A DNA stretch of 19,572 bases. Source: an uncultured Collinsella sp. Lineage in GTDB: Bacteria; Actinomycetota; Coriobacteriia; Coriobacteriales; Coriobacteriaceae. Each line of letters starts with the position of its first letter. Within the stretch, counting starts at the first letter, position 1. This document shows positions 1-7,594 of the stretch, piece by piece. Under the pieces are notes generated by a model that made no database searches, was not told where the DNA came from, and saw only the letters and a list, made by a program, of their open reading frames with translations. The DNA is taken from the NCBI GenBank assembly GCA_900541785.1, contig UQKY01000043.1:1-19572 (forward strand). The letters run 5' to 3'. A program made the translations under genes and the position numbers.

Positions 1-26
1 GACGGAAAGCACATTAAGTGCTTTCC
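1..26. repeat. Short inverted repeat at left edge
   Basis: A 9-bp perfect inverted repeat (GGAAAGCAC at 4-12, GTGCTTTCC at 18-26) flanks a 5-nt AT-rich loop. The arm sequence resembles the GGAAAGCGCAT / GCGCTTTCC motif that recurs at 13471-13516, 13565-13579, 13628-13642 and 19456-19468, so it probably belongs to the same intergenic repeat family. It could also be the terminator of a gene outside the window, but the T-run after it is short. Confidence 0.5.
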
Positions 27-83
27 TTTGCGTGCGGAACTCGCGACAAACTTAACCCCCGCCCTCGGCCCCGGAAACCCTCC

Positions 84-155
84 CTGCCGTCACATTATTC
101 AACCAGTTTTGCGGGCGTGCGCCACTGCGCGGCTAGCCCGCATGCTCCGCGGCAG
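84..155. repeat. Nested inverted repeats, possible structured element
   Basis: An outer pair CTGCCG (84-89) and CGGCAG (150-155) encloses an inner pair GCGGGC (111-116) and GCCCGC (136-141). Inside that, GCGC at 119-122 can pair with GCGC at 127-130 around a 4-nt loop. No believable coding frame covers this stretch. It could be a structured RNA, a terminator-like element or part of a repeat. I do not recognise an RNA family. Confidence 0.3.
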
Positions 156-200
156 AGTTGGTCTGATGGATCTTGTTGAACTTCGGCCTTTTGCTCAAAG

Positions 201-235
201 AAAAACGGGAGATGCGATCTGCATCCCCCGTTTTT
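201..235 (-). terminator. Rho-independent terminator after the phosphoesterase gene
   Basis: A 15-bp stem, fully paired with one G-T wobble, has arms 201-215 and 221-235 around a 5-nt loop. It ends in five T on either strand. It begins 7 nt past the stop codon of the minus-strand phosphoesterase gene, so it most likely ends that transcript. Because the outer stem is A5/T5 it can work in both directions. Confidence 0.85.
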
Positions 236-242
236 GTTGCGG

Positions 243-710
243 TTACTCCAGGTCAATAAATTTGGTGCTCAGGATCTTGCCGTCCTTGACGAGCATTCTG
301 GCCATGGTGGGGCCTCGGCTGCCTCTGGGATAGCTGGCGCTGCCGGGGTTGAGGACCAGGCAGTGGCCTACTTGGGCTTCTTTGGTTACGTGGGTGTGAC
401 CGTTGATGGCTACGTCTACGGATCCCACCGGAAGGTCTTCGCGGTAGTGGGCTACGGCAAATTTGAGGCCTTCGTAGGTGAAGATGGCCAGACGGTCTAC
501 ATCCGGGCCGTAGTCGCGGTAGTAGTCGTTGTTTCCTAGGACCGCTCGCACGGGGGCGATGGTGCATAGATGCTCGTAATCCATCTCTGAGGTGAGGTCT
601 CCGGCGTGGATGATCAGATCTGCGCCCTTGAGCTCGTCCAGAAGCGCGGGCGAAAGATAGCCGTGGGTGTCCGAGATGATGTCGATGCGCTTGGCGCTTG
701 CACTGTTCAT
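243..710 (-). CDS. YfcE/MJ0936-type metallophosphoesterase
   Basis: A 155-aa calcineurin-like phosphoesterase of the small, single-domain YfcE/MJ0936 class. These enzymes hydrolyse phosphodiester bonds with two metal ions; the natural substrate is often unknown. The metal-ligand motifs are all visible in order: DTHG at residues 14-17, GD at 37-38, GNND at 59-62, a His at 88 and GHTH at 104-107, so the site looks intact. The length is close to the family norm of about 150-180 aa. The chosen ATG is preceded by AGAAGGGA at good spacing. A longer frame to 758 would run into the upstream terminator hairpin, so I rejected it. The gene appears to stand alone between two terminators. There is no signal peptide, so it should be cytoplasmic. 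Confidence 0.9.
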   Translation of the reverse strand: MNSASAKRIDIISDTHGYLSPALLDELKGADLIIHAGDLTSEMDYEHLCTIAPVRAVLGNNDYYRDYGPDVDRLAIFTYEGLKFAVAHYREDLPVGSVDVAINGHTHVTKEAQVGHCLVLNPGSASYPRGSRGPTMARMLVKDGKILSTKFIDLE

Positions 711-746
711 GGGATCCCTTCTGCAAAACCGATTCGACGTATATAC

Positions 747-797
747 AAAAAGCCCCACGGCTCCGCAGACAATTGGTCTACAGGGCTGCGGGGCCAG
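747..797 (-). terminator. Terminator after the first LytTR regulator gene
   Basis: On the minus strand a long hairpin of 19 paired positions, with two mismatches and a few G-T wobbles, is closed by a loop around 770-775 and followed by five T (747-751 on the plus strand). It lies 5 nt past the stop codon of the LytTR regulator gene and ends the glycosyltransferase-kinase-regulator transcript. Confidence 0.8.
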
Positions 798-801
798 TTT
801 G

Positions 802-1518
802 CTAGAGGCTCAGGGCCTTCTTGAGCGGTACAACGCGGCGGCGCGAGACCGGCACGCGTTCGTCGACGCCCGTAATGCCCAGTTGGATAGCGCCCGAGGG
901 CACCGTCTCGACATCCGTGACGCACGCCAAGTTGACGATATAGCGGCGATGAACGCGAAAGAAGCCAAAGTCGCAAAGCTTGGCCTCGAACTGCGCCAGC
1001 GAAGTCGTCGATAGAAAACGATCATCGACGGTATAGATGCAGGAGTAATCGTCCTTGGCCATGATGAAGCGAATGTCATCCACGGGGATGAGGACCTTAC
1101 GGCCGCCCTTTTCCACCGGAATGCGCTCGATGGTGGCTTTGCTGTCCGTGACGGGCTTGGCGTGCTGCATGACCTTCTCGATCGCACGATCCAGGCGTGC
1201 CTCCTCGACCGGCTTCATTAGGTAATCGACGGCATCTACGTCGAACGCCTCGACGGCATGATCGCTATACGCGGTCACAAACACAATCGCCGGAGGATTC
1301 TTAAGCTTATGCAGTGCCTCGGCAAGCTGCAGACCAGAAGCACCGGGCATCGAGATATCGAGAAATACGACATCGACGCGGCTTTCCATCAACATCTCAA
1401 TGGCGGAGCGGACGCTCGACGCCTCAGTGATCGTGCCGATCTTGCCCGTCTGCTCGAGCAAGAAGCGAAGTTCCGAACGGGCCGGGGCCTCGTCATCCAC
1501 AATCATCGCACGCAGCAT
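802..1518 (-). CDS. LytTR-family response regulator (first system)
   Basis: A 238-aa two-component response regulator with an N-terminal CheY-like receiver (about 1-120) and a C-terminal LytTR DNA-binding domain (about 130-235). Receiver residues are intact: acidic pair D8-D9, phospho-acceptor D54 (VVFLDISMPG), T82 and K102 in a YLMKP motif. The LytTR part shows the typical FFRVHRRYIVNL block (187-198) and a VPVSRRR block near the end. The partner is surely the histidine kinase gene that ends 72 bp upstream. The ATG at 1518 is chosen because AAAGG lies about 10 nt before it; an upstream TTG at 1542 has no ribosome site. Regulators of this class usually control cell-surface, peptide-signalling or transport genes, but the target here cannot be read from the sequence. 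Confidence 0.92.
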   Translation of the reverse strand: MLRAMIVDDEAPARSELRFLLEQTGKIGTITEASSVRSAIEMLMESRVDVVFLDISMPGASGLQLAEALHKLKNPPAIVFVTAYSDHAVEAFDVDAVDYLMKPVEEARLDRAIEKVMQHAKPVTDSKATIERIPVEKGGRKVLIPVDDIRFIMAKDDYSCIYTVDDRFLSTTSLAQFEAKLCDFGFFRVHRRYIVNLACVTDVETVPSGAIQLGITGVDERVPVSRRRVVPLKKALSL

Positions 1519-1590
1519 AGGGATTAAACCTTTCGTCAGCAAACTACGCTGGGCATCCGCCGCTTGGCGTTGAGCCCATAGCCTTTTATT

Positions 1591-2934
1591 TTACTCTTGA
1601 ATATCAAAGATGCTCTCTGACAAATCAAGATGCAGGAGCACTTTGGTGCCCTTGCCCGGTGCCGATTCGACGCGCGTATAAGAGTGCGGTCCATAAAAGC
1701 GATGGATGCGCTCAGAAATATTGTGCATGGCCACGCCGGCACCGCCGCCTTGCGGGGAACTGGCATCGGGGCGGGCGGAGCGCTCATCAAACAGCCTGGC
1801 GGCGGTGCCCTCGTCCATGCCCACGCCGTTGTCAGCCACGGCAATCAAGATTGCGTCGTCGCCGTCTTGATGGACGGTCACATCGATCCGCAGGGCGTCG
1901 TCATCGCCCATGCCATGCCGTACGGCGTTCTCGACAATGGGCTGGATTACAAAGGCCGGGACCAACGTGTCCTCGACATCCTCGGAGACATCGAAAGTCG
2001 CCAGTACGCGGTCCTCGCCAAAGCGCGCCTTCTCAAACGTCAGGTAGCGCTTGGTCTGGGCAACCTCGCGCGAGACCGGGATAAGCGACCCTGAGTTGTC
2101 GAGCGTGGCGCGATAGAACGAGGAGAACTCGCGCAGCAGCTCGCGGGCGCGCAGCGGGTCGGTACGCGTAAACGACGCGATGGTGTTGAGCGTGTTAAAC
2201 AGAAAGTGCGGATTGATCTGCGCTTGCAGGGCACGAACCTCGGCACGGGCCGTCAGTTCCTTTTGCACCTCGAGCTCGTGGATGGCGAGCTGCGTGGACA
2301 GGATCTCGGCAAAGCCCGAGGCGAGCGCATACTGGGTACGATCGACGGCGCGCGGGGTCTTGTAGTAGAACTTGAGCGTGCCGACGGTGCGGTCGCCCAC
2401 CTTGATGGGCGCGATGATGCCGGCGGGAACCTGGTTGTGCGAGCCATCCGAACCCACCACGTCCACCACGCGGTTGAACGACTGCACGATGCCGTGCTCA
2501 ATAACGTAGCGCGTGGCAAGCGTGTGGATGGGCGAATCGGGCAGCAGCTTTTCCTCGAACTCGCCCGCGCAGGCCAGCACGTTGCCCTCATCGGTGATGG
2601 CAACGGTCATGGCACGCGTCTCGGGCAGGATACGCCGGCACACCAAAAGCGCTGATTCCTGTGTCAGGCCGCCCTTAATGTCCTCGAGCATGGCCGAGGC
2701 AACCGAAAGCGTCTCCTCGGTGTACTGGGAGCGTACCGAATCGGGATTGAGCGTCAAATAGATAAAGATGCACAGGAAGATGCACAGTAACGCACAGGCG
2801 ACCACCGTGGCAATCGGCTCAATGCCAGTCGCCAGGGCAAAGATAAAGTACGCCAACACGCAAACGGCGCAGACAACGGCGATGATGCGAAAGATTGAAA
2901 TTGAATTATCGCGCTGGGCGCGGCGGTCGATCAT
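1591..2934 (-). CDS. LytS-like sensor histidine kinase (first system)
   Basis: A 447-aa membrane histidine kinase. Two hydrophobic helices (about 14-34 and 40-62) form the membrane anchor, with almost no extracellular loop. A GAF-like region (about 75-215) follows, then the His_kinase domain with the signature NPHFLFNTLN (241-250; phospho-acceptor H243), then the HATPase domain with its N box (VENAVRH, 334-340), DNGVGM (368-373) and a Gly-rich lid (396-405). The anchor has two helices, unlike the larger multi-helix sensor of true LytS, so the signal is probably sensed in the membrane or by the GAF-like part. The start codon overlaps the glycosyltransferase stop codon in an ATGA arrangement, which implies translational coupling. 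The partner regulator follows 72 bp downstream. The signal is unknown. Confidence 0.92.
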   Translation of the reverse strand: MIDRRAQRDNSISIFRIIAVVCAVCVLAYFIFALATGIEPIATVVACALLCIFLCIFIYLTLNPDSVRSQYTEETLSVASAMLEDIKGGLTQESALLVCRRILPETRAMTVAITDEGNVLACAGEFEEKLLPDSPIHTLATRYVIEHGIVQSFNRVVDVVGSDGSHNQVPAGIIAPIKVGDRTVGTLKFYYKTPRAVDRTQYALASGFAEILSTQLAIHELEVQKELTARAEVRALQAQINPHFLFNTLNTIASFTRTDPLRARELLREFSSFYRATLDNSGSLIPVSREVAQTKRYLTFEKARFGEDRVLATFDVSEDVEDTLVPAFVIQPIVENAVRHGMGDDDALRIDVTVHQDGDDAILIAVADNGVGMDEGTAARLFDERSARPDASSPQGGGAGVAMHNISERIHRFYGPHSYTRVESAPGKGTKVLLHLDLSESIFDIQE

Positions 2935-4118
2935 TCAGCCCCCTCCAGGATGCTAATCAGTTGTGCGTCGCGCCAAAGTTCGTCCATGATCTTGGGCCAG
3001 AAACTCTGAAAACGCAGGTAGCTTGCGGCGTTTTGGCGGGCATAGGTCTTGGCCTCGTCAATACCATGACGCCAGATGCGCAGATACCCCTCGTGCTCGC
3101 GGGTAAACATGCTGCGAACCATGGCAGTCTTGCGCACGCGGTCGTCAAGCTCGCGCGAGATCCACGGACCCGGATAGGGCATGAGTGATGCGGCCGTAAC
3201 CGGAATGAGCTCCTTTTGGTGCGCAGCGAACGTCAGCTTGGCCCGCTCGTAGTACCAACGGTACACGTCCTGCATAAAGCGCGGCGAGCGCTTCTCGGAC
3301 TCGGGCGGCAGGTGGCGTACGGTCCACTCGTTGTCGAACCACACGTCGTAGCCAAACATGCGCATGTTAAAGAGATAGTCCAAATCCTCGCCGCGGGTGA
3401 TAAACGGGTCGAAGGCCACGCGCGTAAAGGCGCGGGCGTGCAGGGCCATCAGGCCGCCGCACACGTAATTGGAGCGCGAGATGCGGGTGCCCGAGAGCGC
3501 CTTTTTCATCCAGCGATTGAACTCGATGCGCTTGGTCCACCAGCGATGGCAAATGCCCGCTTTGTCCGTGGGAGCCAGCGGCGACCCGTCGCGATCGTAA
3601 AAGTATCCGCTCTTGACCAAAATCGGCAGGCCCTGACGTGTCTGTTGGCCCAGTGCATAGGTCGCACGCTTCATAAAGTCGGCATCGATGACGGTCTCGT
3701 CGTCATCCAAAAACACAACCGCGTCGTGCCCCAGCACCGCCGCGCAGGCAAGACCCATGTTGCGGATGGCGCCGTAGCCGCGCAGGCTCACGCACTCGCC
3801 CGAGCCTTTGGGCGCAATCTGTGCCACGCGGTCGGCAACACGCGAAGCCTGAGTATTGGTAACGATGGTGACCTTAAGCGTGGGATGCGCATTAACGATT
3901 TCGTGCACGCGACGGGATACGTCGGACGTGGCAGAAACCGGACAGACCACCAAGAGAATGATGCGCGGAATGTCGCGCACCTGTTCGAGCGAAGTCAGGC
4001 AGCGATCGAGTTCCGGGTTGGCGGCATTGAGCGACGTCGAGTGATCGTAGGTGCCGGGAGCGTTTGCTTGGGTATCATCGCCTGCCCAATATGTTGGGAT
4101 CACAACCGTGGCGTTCAT
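2931..4118 (-). CDS. Family 2 glycosyltransferase
   Basis: A 395-aa GT-A-fold glycosyltransferase. It starts with the typical nucleotide-sugar-binding strand (ATVVIPTYW, 3-11), then has GAIRNMGL (116-123) and the metal-binding acidic run FLDDDE (136-141). A later RGEDLD (242-247) fits the catalytic-base/ED motif of GT2 enzymes. No clear membrane helix is seen, so it is probably a cytoplasmic or membrane-associated enzyme. It adds sugars to some acceptor, perhaps a cell-surface glycan; donor and acceptor cannot be told. The start is supported by a strong GGAGG 8 nt upstream; the frame extends further up but lacks a better site. It is the first gene of the operon with the kinase and LytTR regulator and overlaps the kinase start by 4 bp, an unusual partner for a two-component system. 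Confidence 0.85.
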   Translation of the reverse strand: MNATVVIPTYWAGDDTQANAPGTYDHSTSLNAANPELDRCLTSLEQVRDIPRIILLVVCPVSATSDVSRRVHEIVNAHPTLKVTIVTNTQASRVADRVAQIAPKGSGECVSLRGYGAIRNMGLACAAVLGHDAVVFLDDDETVIDADFMKRATYALGQQTRQGLPILVKSGYFYDRDGSPLAPTDKAGICHRWWTKRIEFNRWMKKALSGTRISRSNYVCGGLMALHARAFTRVAFDPFITRGEDLDYLFNMRMFGYDVWFDNEWTVRHLPPESEKRSPRFMQDVYRWYYERAKLTFAAHQKELIPVTAASLMPYPGPWISRELDDRVRKTAMVRSMFTREHEGYLRIWRHGIDEAKTYARQNAASYLRFQSFWPKIMDELWRDAQLISILEGAE

Positions 4119-4140
4119 ACCTTTACCCTCCTTGCAACAC

Positions 4141-4176
4141 AAAAACGGGGCGCCGCCAAACACAGGCGACGCCCCG
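4141..4176 (-). terminator. Terminator-like hairpin just upstream of the glycosyltransferase gene
   Basis: Arms 4147-4157 and 4165-4175 form an 11-bp GC-rich stem, fully paired on the minus strand with one G-U wobble, followed by five T (4141-4145). It looks like an intrinsic terminator for the MFS gene, whose stop lies 125 bp upstream. However, the T-run ends only 22 bp before the glycosyltransferase start codon, which leaves no space for a promoter in between. It may therefore be a leader attenuator or a leaky terminator. Confidence 0.75.
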
Positions 4177-4192
4177 CGACCTAGCTGATTCC

Positions 4193-4198
4193 ATCATA
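4193..4198 (-). promoter_or_regulatory. Possible -10 element (TATGAT) before the hairpin
   Basis: On the minus strand the context GGGTATGATGGA contains a good -10-like hexamer. Transcription from it would begin near 4186, so the hairpin at 4141-4176 would lie in the leader of the glycosyltransferase operon. No convincing -35 box is seen. A similar GGGTACGATGAA lies at 5587-5601 before the MFS gene and GGGCATAATGGA before the phospholipase-like gene. Confidence 0.3.
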
Positions 4199-4300
4199 CC
4201 CACTTGGGCTAAACATTGTTCGGAAGTCAGAATGATTTATGCGGCTACTTCCAAAAGAGTGCTGCGGATAGGCACAATTGCCGTACTGAGCCCAGTTGTC

Positions 4301-5551
4301 TTACGCCGCCGTCTGAGCCATGCGGGACAGACGGACCAGCAGCACAAAGCCAAGCACCAGCAGCACGCCGATGGAAAGGACGCCCAGCGACGGGTTGCCG
4401 GTCAGCGAGGTGACGACCGACACCAGGAAGGTGCCCATCACGCTTGCGTAGCGGCCAAAGATATCAAAGAAGCCGTAGTACTCGTTGGACTTTTCCTTGG
4501 GGATGATGCGGCCAAAATAGCTGCGGCTGAGCGCCTGAACGCCACCCTGGAACAAGCCGACCAAAATGGCGAGCACCCAGAACTCAAAGGCAGTCTTTAA
4601 GAAAAACGCGGCAAAGAGCACGATGCCCATGTAGGCGGCGACGGCCACCATGATCATGTTGAGCGTGCCCACGCGACCGGCGAGCTTGCCATAGATAATG
4701 GCGGACGGGAAAGCGACGAACTGCGTAACGAGCAGTGCCAGCACCAGCTGGGTCGAATCGATGCCCAAAGCCGAGCCGTAGCTGGTTGCCATGGAGATGA
4801 CTGTATGGACACCATCGATGTAGAAGAAGAACGCGATCATGTAGACCAGCACGGGCTTGTTGTGGGCGATCTCGCGCATGGTGTGTCCGACCTCGGAGAA
4901 CACGCCGCCCACGATGTGGCCGATGGTGTCCTGGGGACCGCGCTCGCGACCGTACTTTTGCTTATAGGTGCGAATGAGCGGCAGGGTAAAGATGAGCCAC
5001 CAAGCGCCGGTGATGACAAACGACAGACGCGTTGCCAGCATGGTGGGGACGCCAAGAGCGGGGCCACCCATGATAAGCGCCAGGCAGATGATGAACGGCA
5101 CGGTGGAACCGATGTAGCCCCAGGCATAGCCCGAGCTGGACACGGCGTCCATGCGCTCGTCGGTGGTAATGTCGGGCAGCATGGCGTCGTAGAACGTCAT
5201 AGAGGAGTTAAGGCCGATAGTGCACAGCACGTACACGGTCAAAAATGCCATGGCGGACATGGGGATAGCCTGCGCCAGGCAAAGAACCAGGCCCGTGAGG
5301 AAGAAGCCCAAGAAGAACTTGATCTTGTTGCCGGCATAATCGGCAAGCGCGCCCAGAATGGGCATGAGCATGGCAATGACCAACGAGGCGATCGTCTGCG
5401 CGTTGCCCCAAGCGACCACCAGGTCTGCCGAAGAAGCACCGGTATTGATGGCGTTAAAGTAGATGGGCACCACCGAGGTATTGAGCAGCACGAGGGCCGA
5501 GTTGCCCACATCGTACATAACCCAGTTACGCTCGAGCTTGGTGTATTTCAT
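4301..5551 (-). CDS. MFS transporter, UMF1 (Atg22-like) family
   Basis: A 416-aa integral membrane protein with about 12 hydrophobic helices. The N-terminus (ERNWVMYDVGNSAL, residues 7-20) and the internal block YFGRIIPKEKSNEYYGFFDIFG are characteristic of UMF1-type major facilitator transporters, the bacterial relatives of the yeast vacuolar effluxer Atg22. The substrate of bacterial members is mostly unknown; amino acid export is one suggestion from the yeast relative. Length is typical. The ATG has GAAGGGG about 10 nt upstream. The gene looks monocistronic: it is separated from the downstream glycosyltransferase operon by 182 bp with a terminator-like hairpin, and from the upstream gene by a large inverted repeat. 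Confidence 0.85.
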   Translation of the reverse strand: MKYTKLERNWVMYDVGNSALVLLNTSVVPIYFNAINTGASSADLVVAWGNAQTIASLVIAMLMPILGALADYAGNKIKFFLGFFLTGLVLCLAQAIPMSAMAFLTVYVLCTIGLNSSMTFYDAMLPDITTDERMDAVSSSGYAWGYIGSTVPFIICLALIMGGPALGVPTMLATRLSFVITGAWWLIFTLPLIRTYKQKYGRERGPQDTIGHIVGGVFSEVGHTMREIAHNKPVLVYMIAFFFYIDGVHTVISMATSYGSALGIDSTQLVLALLVTQFVAFPSAIIYGKLAGRVGTLNMIMVAVAAYMGIVLFAAFFLKTAFEFWVLAILVGLFQGGVQALSRSYFGRIIPKEKSNEYYGFFDIFGRYASVMGTFLVSVVTSLTGNPSLGVLSIGVLLVLGFVLLVRLSRMAQTAA

Positions 5552-5592
5552 GGACAGGGCCCCTTCGTATTCGCCCGATATGCAGTTAGTTC

Positions 5593-5598
5593 ATCGTA
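5593..5598 (-). promoter_or_regulatory. Possible -10 element (TACGAT) of the MFS gene
   Basis: On the minus strand the hexamer TACGAT occurs in the context GGGGTACGATGAA, 42 bp before the MFS start codon. It resembles the candidate at 4193-4198. No clear -35 box is seen at standard spacing. Confidence 0.25.
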
Positions 5599-5690
5599 CC
5601 CCAATTGTCCAGAAGCGCCGGTAAGGATTCGGCAAAGGGACAGGAGCGGTCATACGGACACGCGGGGCGAAACGCCATCCCATCAACGCA

Positions 5691-5755
5691 GTTGCGGTGA
5701 AATAGTTCCCGCTTAGCCCTCCGGGGGCTTCATTCAGGAACTATTCCACCGCAAC
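5691..5755. repeat. Long inverted repeat (19-bp arms) with inner stem
   Basis: Arms 5691-5709 and 5737-5755 are inverted copies of 19 bp with a single difference, which becomes a G-U wobble if the minus strand is transcribed. A second 5-bp stem (AGCCC at 5715-5719, GGGCT at 5725-5729) lies inside. The element sits between two minus-strand genes, 29 bp past the stop of the phospholipase-like gene. There is no T-run, so it is not a classic terminator. It looks like a REP- or MITE-type element that may cap the 3' end of the transcript. Confidence 0.75.
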
Positions 5756-5784
5756 TTATTGGAGAGTATGGGCGAGGCAGCTTG

Positions 5785-6729
5785 CTACTCCTCGCGGTCG
5801 AACTCTTCGTCGGCGCCGAGCACGCGACCGCTGTAATTGACGTGGTTGGTCACGGCTTCCATATCGCCGGTCTCGATAAAGCGGGCGACGGTGAGCTCGT
5901 AATCGAGCAGTGCGCGGTCAAAGACCTCGGGGAAGCTCTCGGTCGAGACTTCATCGGTAAAGGGGCTCTTCCATGCCAAGTGGCCCAGATTTCCGGTACG
6001 CTCGGGCAGCTCGGTCGTCACGCGGTGCGCAAGGCCGTCGAGCAGCGAATAATCGTGCACCAAGCCCTCGAGCAGGGCAATCGCGCGCGTCTTGGCCGAA
6101 CCGGCGGGTTCGATAGTGCGGTAGAGCAGCTGCATGTCGGCTACGGCGCCGCCGTACTCTCCCGCCGGGATATCGATGCCGTACACGCGTCCGGCAACAT
6201 AGCTCATCAGCACACCGGCAACGCGATTGATGCGGTCGGTAGTGACGATCTCGCCCGCCGGCGGATAATCCTCGACCGTAGCCCCATCGCGCTTGAGCTG
6301 CAGCATCAGCACGTCCAGGTCGCTTTCGAGCACGGCATGAACTTGACTGCCCGAAGCCTCGAGCTCGGGATCGGACTCGACAATGCCAAACTGCTGCTCG
6401 TAGACAAAGGGGTGGGCATTGCGATCGAGCACATAGTGCGACAGCAGGCCCAGCGCAAAGGCGCGACCCAGATTGGCATCGCGCGGCTGCAGGTGCGACA
6501 CGCCGTCGCGCAGGCACGAGAACTGGCGCGACATGCGCGAGCGATGCATGACCTGAGCAAGCGACATACAGTCGGAAATGCGCGGCGTGAGCATGTGAAA
6601 GAAGAATGGGTCGGGACCTTGGTTTCCCAGGATAAAGGCGATGCGCTCCTCGTCGGACGTGATAACGCCCTGCGGAAGACGGTCGATGCTTTCCTCGCCA
6701 AACAGATGATGCGTAATGAGCGCGGGCAT
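5785..6729 (-). CDS. Zinc-dependent phospholipase C-like protein
   Basis: A 314-aa protein of the zinc-dependent phospholipase C/S1-P1-nuclease-like fold (PF00882 type). Visible hallmarks are THHLFG near the N-terminus (6-11), GNQGPDPF (35-42), GLLSHYVLDRNAHPF (94-108; H98, D102 and H106 as likely metal ligands) and HAVLESDLD (131-139). There is no signal peptide, so unlike secreted clostridial phospholipases it is probably cytoplasmic, and its substrate may not be a phospholipid. The ATG has AAAGGA 6 nt upstream. It lies 91 bp downstream of the second LytTR regulator gene on the same strand, so it could share that transcript or use its own promoter. Related proteins are common and poorly studied in Firmicutes and Coriobacteria. 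Family assignment is good; function is inferred only. Confidence 0.8.
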   Translation of the reverse strand: MPALITHHLFGEESIDRLPQGVITSDEERIAFILGNQGPDPFFFHMLTPRISDCMSLAQVMHRSRMSRQFSCLRDGVSHLQPRDANLGRAFALGLLSHYVLDRNAHPFVYEQQFGIVESDPELEASGSQVHAVLESDLDVLMLQLKRDGATVEDYPPAGEIVTTDRINRVAGVLMSYVAGRVYGIDIPAGEYGGAVADMQLLYRTIEPAGSAKTRAIALLEGLVHDYSLLDGLAHRVTTELPERTGNLGHLAWKSPFTDEVSTESFPEVFDRALLDYELTVARFIETGDMEAVTNHVNYSGRVLGADEEFDREE

Positions 6730-6761
6730 AATAATCCTTTCGATTTCATTCGATGCAATCC

Positions 6762-6788
6762 ATTATGCCCACCGCACAGTCATGCCAA
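6762..6788 (-). promoter_or_regulatory. Possible promoter of the phospholipase-like gene
   Basis: On the minus strand TTGGCA (6788-6783) and CATAAT (6767-6762) resemble -35 and -10 boxes, though the 15-bp spacing is short. Transcription would start about 25 bp before the start codon. If real, the gene can be expressed apart from the upstream kinase/regulator pair. Confidence 0.35.
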
Positions 6789-6820
6789 ACCTGTAACGGC
6801 AAACGATGGCACACCGACCC

Positions 6821-7555
6821 TTACGTTAGCCCCAAGTGCGATTTGACCTCGGCGGCGCGACGACGGGACACGGGCACCGTCGAGCTCACACGGTCGAGCC
6901 TGAGCTCCATCAGGCCCGTGGAGCCGATCTCGACATTGTGCACGTCTTCCAAATTGACCAGATAGCTGCGGTGGACGCGGATAAAGCCCTCGGAGGCCAA
7001 GCGGCGCTCGAGCGAGGAAATCGACTCATTGATCAGATACGTTCCATCGGCACAGACGGCGTTGCAAAAATCGGCGCGCGCCTCAAAGTAGCAGACATCC
7101 GCCACGGGAATGAACACCCTTTTGCCCCCGCGATCCACCGTCAGGCGCAAAGGCTGGCGCGGAGCATGGACGACACGGCGAGCGCCCAGGGCAGTCTCGA
7201 TCTTGTCGAGCGCCTTTGACAAGCGGGCATCCTCGACCGGCTTGACGACGTAATCGACAGCATCGAGGTTATAGGCATCGGCCGCATACTCGGCAAATGC
7301 CGTCACAAACACCACGACCGGCGGCGTCTTTAGGTTCTGCAGCGTCTCGGCAAGCTCAATTCCCGAGCGACCGGGCATGGTAATGTCTAAAAACAGCACG
7401 TCGGGCTTGTTCGACAGAATCGACTCCACGGCTTCGGTGACATTGCCCGCCTCGGCAATCTGACCCACACGCGTATCCTTTTCCAACAGATAACGTAGCT
7501 CAGCCCTAATGGGAGGCTCGTCATCAACCACCAAGGTGTTCCAGCCTTCGGACAT
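6821..7555 (-). CDS. LytTR-family response regulator (second system)
   Basis: A 244-aa response regulator with a receiver domain (about 6-122) and a LytTR DNA-binding domain (about 136-240). Key receiver residues are D11-D12, phospho-acceptor D57 (LFLDITMPG), T85 and K105 (VVKP). The LytTR part has FIRVHRSYLVNLEDV (191-205) and VPVSRRR (227-233). It is a clear paralogue of the regulator at 802-1518, with matching domain layout and motifs. The ATG is supported by GAGGGG about 8 nt upstream; an in-frame TTG at 7582 is less likely. The kinase gene ends 39 bp upstream, so the two form an operon. The target genes are unknown; the neighbouring phospholipase-like gene and the operon's own leader are candidates. 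Confidence 0.92.
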   Translation of the reverse strand: MSEGWNTLVVDDEPPIRAELRYLLEKDTRVGQIAEAGNVTEAVESILSNKPDVLFLDITMPGRSGIELAETLQNLKTPPVVVFVTAFAEYAADAYNLDAVDYVVKPVEDARLSKALDKIETALGARRVVHAPRQPLRLTVDRGGKRVFIPVADVCYFEARADFCNAVCADGTYLINESISSLERRLASEGFIRVHRSYLVNLEDVHNVEIGSTGLMELRLDRVSSTVPVSRRRAAEVKSHLGLT

Positions 7556-7594
7556 ATGTGCTTCCCCTCTTTTCTCTCTCAATCCAACCGCGTG

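Noticed and set aside
28..333. Short plus-strand frame at the left edge
   Set aside because: It runs through an inverted repeat and a terminator and into the end of the phosphoesterase gene, with no ribosome site.
3216..4184. 322-codon plus-strand frame opposite the glycosyltransferase
   Set aside because: No domain is recognisable, there is no ribosome site, and the minus strand has GT2 motifs and GGAGG before its ATG.
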